Source: JARROD01 sp037384225 (lineage in GTDB: Bacteria > Pseudomonadota > Gammaproteobacteria > Pseudomonadales > Cellvibrionaceae). Taken from it: 17,367 nucleotides of DNA. The DNA lies in NCBI GenBank assembly GCA_037384225.1, contig JARROD010000212.1:1-17367 (forward strand), given 5' to 3'. Below the pieces are notes generated by a model, which was given only the letters and a program-made list of their open reading frames with translations, searched no databases and had not been told where the DNA came from. Every line of letters begins with the position of its first letter. Within the stretch, counting starts at the first letter, position 1. The translations under genes and the position numbers were made by a program. This document shows positions 12,798-17,367 of the stretch, piece by piece.

Positions 12798-15014
12798 CCC
12801 CAGGCCCAGTATCTCGGTTCTAACCAGTTCCCGTATTGCCGCGGCATTGTCCATCCGCAATGCCTGCGCCGCCAATACCTTGGCACGGCCCACGGAAATT
12901 GTTCTAATCAGCCATTTGATGCGGGGCAATTTCGCCGCGCTCATACTTAGGGTGCGTATCCCCATCCCCACCAGGAGGATAACCGCAACCGGGTCGGAAG
13001 CCATTTCCCCGCACAGACTGACGGGTAAACCCAGTGAGTGGGCACAGTCCACCACTCTGCGTATTTCGTGTAGTACCGCCGGGTGGATGTGATCGTAGCG
13101 GGATGATACGCGGGCGTTGTTGCGATCCAGGGCCAGTAGATATTGGCTGAGGTCGTTGGAGCCGATGGAGATAAAATCGATTTTCTCCGACCAGAATGGC
13201 AATTGGGAAATTGCGGCGGGCACTTCCACCATAATCCCGACCTTGGGTTTATGCAGGGGCACACCCTCGCCGCTCAACTGGCGGCAGGCATCGTCCAGCA
13301 GTTCCCGGAAGGCATTGAGTTCGGCCGTGGCGCTGACCATCGGCAGCAGAATATGCAGGTTATCAGCTCCGGCGGCGGCCCGAATCATAGCCCTGACTTG
13401 GGTCATCAGTAGCGGGCTATTGTCCAGGCAAAAGCGAATTCCGCGCCATCCCAGCGCCGGGTTTTCCTCGGTAACGGAAAAATACGGCAGTGGTTTGTCG
13501 CCGCCTATGTCAAGTATGCGCATATACACGGGTTTGCCAGCGTAGGCGTTTAGTACTTCGCGGTATACCTGCACCTGTTCTTCCTCAGAGGGGAAGCTGT
13601 CGTGAACCATGAACGGAATTTCCGTGCGGTATAACCCCACCCCTTGGGCGCCATTGGCCAGCCCGGGGGTTATATCCGCCAGCAGGCCGGTGTTGGTGTA
13701 TAGTCGCAGGCGTTCGCCATCGGTGGTCACTACCGGCTCGTCGCGAAGTTTTTTCAGTTGTTCCAGCAATTGTTGATCTTCGGCGATCAGCTTTTGAAAC
13801 TCCTGCAGCAACGCTTCACTGGGGTGTAGTATCACTTGGCTCTGATTGCCGTCGACGATAAGCGTTTGTCCGCTTTGAATGCCTTTGATATTACCTGTGC
13901 CCATTACCGCCGGGATGCCCATGGCATTGGCCAACACCGCGGTGTGGGAGAGACTCGAGCCTTCGAAGCAGACGATGCCCGCCAGGGTACCGGTGGGCAC
14001 GGCGGCGATTTCCGAGACACTGACCTGCGGCCCCACCAGGATAACCGGCCCCTGGGACAGTGTTTGGGGTTCCTCTATGCCGCGCCAGGCGTTGTAGAGT
14101 TTATTGCCCAGGTGATGGATATCCTCGTGCCGGGCCTTGAGGTAAGGGTCTTCAATAGCCTGGAACAGATCGGAAAAGTGCTGGATAACCTGGCGCAACG
14201 CACCGGGTAGCCAGTTGCCATTGCGAATGCCCTGCTCCACACCCTCGGTCAGCGCCGGGTCAGCCAGTAGCATCTGATAGGCCGCAAAAATGCCGGCGAT
14301 GCTTTCCGACACTTCACCCTGTAGCGCTTTGCGCTCAATGTCAATACTTCCACGTACCTCGGCCAACAGTTGGTGCCACTCCTGTAGCGCCGTCTCGATA
14401 TTGTCGCAGGGCCTGTCTGAAACGGCATAAAGATCTCCACTGGTGCACAGTCGCACCTGCCCGAGCCCTGTGCCCGGCGCTCCCTGTACGCCTTTTAGGC
14501 TCAGGTTTACCAGTGCCGCGGGACCGCCGGACAACGGTTGACTCACTTTCAGCAGTGCCAGTTGAGCTGCCAGGGTTACCAAAAAGGCCTCTTCCTGATC
14601 CGACAACAGGCGTGCTGCCCGCCCCTGCACCACCAGCACGCCGATCACCTTGCCAGAATAGACCAGTGGCACACCGCAAAAGCTCCTGAAGCTTTCCTCC
14701 CGGGTTTCGGCAACATAACGATAGGCGGGGTGGTGTTGGGCATCGGCGACGTTGATCGGGTGTCGGCTTTCCACCACCAGTCCCACCAGCCCCTTGCCTG
14801 GTTGCAATGTCACCTGGCCCACAGCCGTGGTCTCCAGGCCGTGACTGGCCACCAGAACCATATTGCTGTGTTCATCGGCCATATAGAGGCTGCAAACGTC
14901 CACCTCCATGGCTTTACAGATGGACTCGACAATGATACTGACCTGGTCGGAATCGGAATTCGACTGGGACACCGCCTGAATAATGCGTGTTAGCGCCAAA
15001 ACGACGTTGTTCAT
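12780..15014 (-). CDS. ptsP: PEP-protein phosphotransferase PtsP (enzyme I-Ntr)
   Basis: This is the first enzyme of the nitrogen-related phosphotransferase chain: it takes phosphate from PEP and passes it to NPr and then EIIA-Ntr. I start it at ATG 15014, with GGGAG five bases upstream; the open frame continues to 15272 but that extension crosses a palindrome and is not protein-like. The length is then 744 residues, normal for PtsP. Domains: GAF sensor (about 17-155, 'ICKAMEVDVCSLYM', 'GVPLVYSGKVIGVLVVQG'), enzyme I N-terminal helical domain (about 175-300), mobile domain with the phospho-histidine H357 in 'GSSLSHTAVLANAMGIPAVMG', and the PEP-binding TIM barrel with 'FISIGSNDLSQYLLALDRNN' and C668 in 'LCGEMASDP'. 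It is convergent with the csd fusion. No other PTS gene is visible, and rppH, often near ptsP in other gammaproteobacteria, is not in the window. Confidence 0.95.
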   Translation of the reverse strand: MNNVVLALTRIIQAVSQSNSDSDQVSIIVESICKAMEVDVCSLYMADEHSNMVLVASHGLETTAVGQVTLQPGKGLVGLVVESRHPINVADAQHHPAYRYVAETREESFRSFCGVPLVYSGKVIGVLVVQGRAARLLSDQEEAFLVTLAAQLALLKVSQPLSGGPAALVNLSLKGVQGAPGTGLGQVRLCTSGDLYAVSDRPCDNIETALQEWHQLLAEVRGSIDIERKALQGEVSESIAGIFAAYQMLLADPALTEGVEQGIRNGNWLPGALRQVIQHFSDLFQAIEDPYLKARHEDIHHLGNKLYNAWRGIEEPQTLSQGPVILVGPQVSVSEIAAVPTGTLAGIVCFEGSSLSHTAVLANAMGIPAVMGTGNIKGIQSGQTLIVDGNQSQVILHPSEALLQEFQKLIAEDQQLLEQLKKLRDEPVVTTDGERLRLYTNTGLLADITPGLANGAQGVGLYRTEIPFMVHDSFPSEEEQVQVYREVLNAYAGKPVYMRILDIGGDKPLPYFSVTEENPALGWRGIRFCLDNSPLLMTQVRAMIRAAAGADNLHILLPMVSATAELNAFRELLDDACRQLSGEGVPLHKPKVGIMVEVPAAISQLPFWSEKIDFISIGSNDLSQYLLALDRNNARVSSRYDHIHPAVLHEIRRVVDCAHSLGLPVSLCGEMASDPVAVILLVGMGIRTLSMSAAKLPRIKWLIRTISVGRAKVLAAQALRMDNAAAIRELVRTEILGLGLKALV

Positions 15015-15080
15015 AGGGGCTCCCGGAATAATGTTTAAAACTGCTAACAAGGATAATACATGGCTGCAGCCGCTACTCAA

Positions 15081-15169
15081 GTAGCTTCTCAATAACCCGG
15101 GTATTTGTGCTTTCGATCCGCCGGACGTCCGCCTGACACTGTGCCGACCCCGGGTTATTGAGAAGCTAC
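15081..15169. repeat. 89-bp element with 21-bp perfect inverted-repeat ends
   Basis: The 21 bases at 15081-15101 (beginning GTAGCTTCTC, ending CCCGGG) are exactly complementary to 15149-15169. The 47-bp centre contains a further 10-bp palindrome, CGGACGTCCG. The element lies in the divergent region between ptsP (start 15014) and the NSS transporter (start 15307). A perfect arm of this length is not expected by chance. It resembles a miniature inverted-repeat element or the footprint of one; the flanks (CTCAA on the left, CCAAA on the right) do not form a clean target-site duplication. It has no T-run. It would separate the ptsP promoter from its start codon if that promoter lies further upstream. 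Confidence 0.75.
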
Positions 15170-15306
15170 CCAAATCTGTATCCGGTACCATCGGGTCCGT
15201 TACCTCGATATATTTCGTGGGAAACACATAAGACAAACTTTCACAACCTTGGTAACATCTGCGCCAACTCAAATCTTTTCAATGATAATAAGCAGAGATA
15301 ACTATT

Positions 15307-16728
15307 ATGAGTGCAAGTAGGGAACACTTTGGGTCCCGGTTGGGGTTTATCCTTGCGGCGGCGGGATCGGCGGTAGGCATTGGTAATCTGGTCGGCTTTC
15401 CCGTAGCGGCGACCAAAAATGGTGGCGGTGCATTTCTGATCATATACGCACTGTTTGTGTTTTTCATCTGTCTGCCGGTGATGATGGCTGAACTGGCACT
15501 TGGCCGGCACACCAAGAAAGACCCACTGGGGGCATACCGCAGCCTCTCCGATGGCCAATTGCACTGGCGTATCGCCGGTTGGTTTGGCGTGATTACACCG
15601 TTTATGATAGCGGTTTTTTATACAGTGATTACGGTATGGATTTTCGGCTATTTTATCAACGCCGTTACCGGCGATTTAAAATACCTCGCCGACCCGAGTA
15701 CCTTTGGAACCTTTATCAATAGCTACAGTGTATTCGGCTATTTACTGGTGGTGGCCCTGATCGTCTATGTGATTCTTATCGGTGGCGTTAAGGATGGGAT
15801 TGAACGAGCCGCGAAAATCATGATGCCGGCGCTGTTTATAATGCTTGCCGCACTGGTGATTTTTGTGTTGACACTGGATAACGCGTTCGCTGGCGTTGCC
15901 TATTATCTGATACCGGACGTGAGCAAAATAAACAGTGCAGTAGTCAATGGTGCTCTGTCCCAGGCCTTTTTCTCGCTTTCGCTCGGTATGGGGATTATGA
16001 TTACCTACGGTTCTTACGTAAACCCGTCTGACAATATCCCCAATTCCGCCAAACTGGTCGCTGTCACCGATACCACGGTTGCATTCATCGCCGGGTTGAT
16101 GATTTTGCCAGCGGTTTTTTCCTTTAATCCCGATACCAATACCGCCGAGTTGTCAGACTCCTCTGTGGGTATGATATTTACGTTTCTGCCGAAAATATTT
16201 TTAGCATTGCAAACCTCCATCGGCTACGGCGGTGCCAGTTTTGTCGCTTCCATGTTTTTCCTGCTGGTGCTTTTTGCCGCTATAACCTCTTTGGTTTCCA
16301 TTACCGAAGTGCCCCTGGCAACACTGGTGGACGAAAAAGGTTATAGCCGCTCCAAGGCGCTCGCGATACTGGGTGTCAGCATGGGGTTCTTTACAGTTTT
16401 ATGTGCAGTTTCGTTCGGAATGGTGACGTTTTTTACCGAATTTACAGGCTATGCAGGGCAGACCAAATCTTTCTTCGATGTAGTGGTCGACGTTTTTTAC
16501 GACACGATATTGCCGTTGAACGGTTTGTTTGTCTGCTTGTTTGTCATTTATCGCTGGAAAAAACACAATTTTAACAGTGAACTTGAAAACGGAGACAAGG
16601 CCTACAGGGGCACTCTGCTGGAGCGCTATGTGGACATCTCTCTGAGTACGTTTATACCGGTTATCCTGCTGCTCATCTTTTTGAACACGGTGGCCAGCAA
16701 ATTTTTTGGTGCCAGCCTGTTTGGTTAA
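15307..16728 (+). CDS. Sodium-dependent transporter, NSS (SNF) family
   Basis: The 473-residue protein has the length and hydrophobic pattern of a bacterial neurotransmitter:sodium symporter of the LeuT fold with 11-12 helices, importing amino acids or related amines with sodium. The family signature is in helix 1: 'GFILAAAGSAVGIGN' then 'FPVAATKNGGGAFL'. 'MMAELALGRHTKKDPLGAYR' follows helix 2, and 'LSQAFFSLSLGMGIMITYGSY' is the conserved helix 6 text. At positions 29-30 the usual Trp-Arg of the GNxWRFPY motif is Val-Gly; the Arg is the outer-gate residue in LeuT (R30). This variant may mark a separate subfamily rather than a defect. The ribosome-binding site is weak. Its stop codon overlaps the tcdA start (TAATG), suggesting a shared transcript and translational coupling. 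Confidence 0.92.
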   Translation: MSASREHFGSRLGFILAAAGSAVGIGNLVGFPVAATKNGGGAFLIIYALFVFFICLPVMMAELALGRHTKKDPLGAYRSLSDGQLHWRIAGWFGVITPFMIAVFYTVITVWIFGYFINAVTGDLKYLADPSTFGTFINSYSVFGYLLVVALIVYVILIGGVKDGIERAAKIMMPALFIMLAALVIFVLTLDNAFAGVAYYLIPDVSKINSAVVNGALSQAFFSLSLGMGIMITYGSYVNPSDNIPNSAKLVAVTDTTVAFIAGLMILPAVFSFNPDTNTAELSDSSVGMIFTFLPKIFLALQTSIGYGGASFVASMFFLLVLFAAITSLVSITEVPLATLVDEKGYSRSKALAILGVSMGFFTVLCAVSFGMVTFFTEFTGYAGQTKSFFDVVVDVFYDTILPLNGLFVCLFVIYRWKKHNFNSELENGDKAYRGTLLERYVDISLSTFIPVILLLIFLNTVASKFFGASLFG

Positions 16729-17367
16729 TGAAAATGACCACTCCCGTTTCCACATCTGTATCTGAGGCCGGGGAGGGTACCGATACATCGCTCTCCGATA
16801 GCTATCGGCAGCGATTTGGCGGCGTCGCCCGTCTCTATGGTCAGGGAGCGTTGCACAAGTTGGCGCGGGCGCACTTCTGCGTGGTGGGTATCGGTGGCGT
16901 CGGCTCCTGGGTGGCGGAAGCGCTGGCTCGCAGTGGTATCGGTGCCTTGACCCTGATCGATCTCGACGATATCTGTGTGACCAACACCAACCGCCAGATA
17001 CATACCCTGAGCGATACCATCGGCAAGCCGAAAATCTGGGAAATGGCCAAACGCCTGCGGGCGATCAACCCTGAAATCCGCGTATTCCCTGTCGACGATT
17101 TTCTCGACAGCGACAATCTCGGCACTCTTATAACCCCCGACCAGCACTTGGTGATCGATGCTATCGATGCCGCTTACGTCAAAGCGGCGCTCATTGCTCA
17201 CTGCAAGCGCAGCAAGCGGCAAATCATCACCATCGGTTCGGCCGGTGGCAAGCGCGATCCGCGTCAGATTACCAGCGCCGATTTAAGTCGCACAGTCAAC
17301 GATCCCTTGCTGGCAAAAACCCGCAACAACCTGCGTCGGTTGTATCATTTTTCCCGAAATCCCAAAC
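16728..17367 (+). CDS. tcdA: tRNA threonylcarbamoyladenosine dehydratase TcdA (CsdL), 5' part
   Basis: This gives 213 codons of a gene that leaves the window on the right; E. coli TcdA has about 268 residues. TcdA uses ATP to cyclise t6A to ct6A at position 37 of ANN-decoding tRNAs. The E1/ThiF-type text is clear: 'RQRFGGVARLYGQGALHKLA', the nucleotide-binding 'VVGIGGVGSWVAEALARSG' (G54 onward), 'LIDLDDICVTNTNRQIHTL', 'VIDAIDAAYVKAALIAHC', and 'GSAGGKRDPRQI'. ATG 16728 overlaps the transporter's TAA; a second ATG two codons later is possible. The first 20 or so residues (TTPVSTSVSEAGEGTDTS) are an extra disordered lead compared with E. coli. Its functional partners CsdA-CsdE are encoded upstream as a fusion at 11082-12797. 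Confidence 0.95.
   Translation, partial: MKMTTPVSTSVSEAGEGTDTSLSDSYRQRFGGVARLYGQGALHKLARAHFCVVGIGGVGSWVAEALARSGIGALTLIDLDDICVTNTNRQIHTLSDTIGKPKIWEMAKRLRAINPEIRVFPVDDFLDSDNLGTLITPDQHLVIDAIDAAYVKAALIAHCKRSKRQIITIGSAGGKRDPRQITSADLSRTVNDPLLAKTRNNLRRLYHFSRNPK

Noticed and set aside
15081..15169. Integron attC site or Rho-independent terminator
   Set aside because: The ends do not carry the RYYYAAC/GTTRRRY core of attC, no integrase or cassette is nearby, and no T-run follows the stem on either strand.
15015..15272. Longer N-terminus for PtsP
   Set aside because: PtsP normally begins a few residues before the GAF domain; ATG 15014 gives this and has a GGGAG at good spacing. The extension crosses the 89-bp palindrome.

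Overview
The window looks like a chromosomal segment of a mid-GC gammaproteobacterium, probably marine and Cellvibrionales/Alteromonadales-like. This is inferred from gene content and family resemblance (DUF2868, Atm1-type ABC exporter, PtsP, a SufS/CsdA-class cysteine desulfurase, TcdA, an NSS transporter); no rRNA or marker gene is present to fix the taxon. No integrase, transposase, tRNA or CRISPR array was recognised.

Layout. (1) 1-2384: the 5' end of a leftward DUF2868 membrane protein, diverging from a rightward Atm1-type ABC exporter. (2) 2385-5141: a degraded zone with a small winged-helix protein, a leftward periplasmic solute-binding-like protein, a VWA gene reduced to its signal peptide and C-terminus, a long gene-poor stretch, a small gene frameshifted next to its start, and an 81-bp palindromic element. 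(3) 5142-6091: a small leftward membrane protein whose upstream region carries two adjacent palindromes, back to back with the next block. (4) 6092-10262: a rightward envelope block: ECF sigma factor, zinc-motif anti-sigma factor, small exported Lys/Gly-rich protein, TPR plus outer-membrane beta-barrel protein, and a very short FecR-like lipoprotein that probably starts at TTG. (5) 10307-12797: a TatD-family hydrolase with an internal deletion, then a CsdA-CsdE fusion. (6) 12780-17367: leftward ptsP, whose 3' end overlaps the csd fusion by 18 bp; a region with a 21-bp perfect inverted repeat; an NSS transporter; and tcdA, which starts inside the transporter's stop codon and leaves the window.

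How the genes work together. The desulfurase/sulfur-acceptor fusion and TcdA are the parts that in E. coli (CsdA, CsdE, CsdL/TcdA) act together in cyclic t6A formation on tRNA; here ptsP and a transporter lie between them. The sigma/anti-sigma pair is next to exported proteins it may control. A FecR-type domain in a lipoprotein with no cytoplasmic part cannot act on a sigma factor in the way classical FecR does, so this block may be an unusual envelope-signalling or surface-assembly module. That is the best candidate here for an undescribed system, and its function is inference.

Several genes look reduced (TatD, FecR, VWA, the small gene at 4801), and several intergenic regions hold palindromes or short tandem repeats, which suggests recent small-scale rearrangement.
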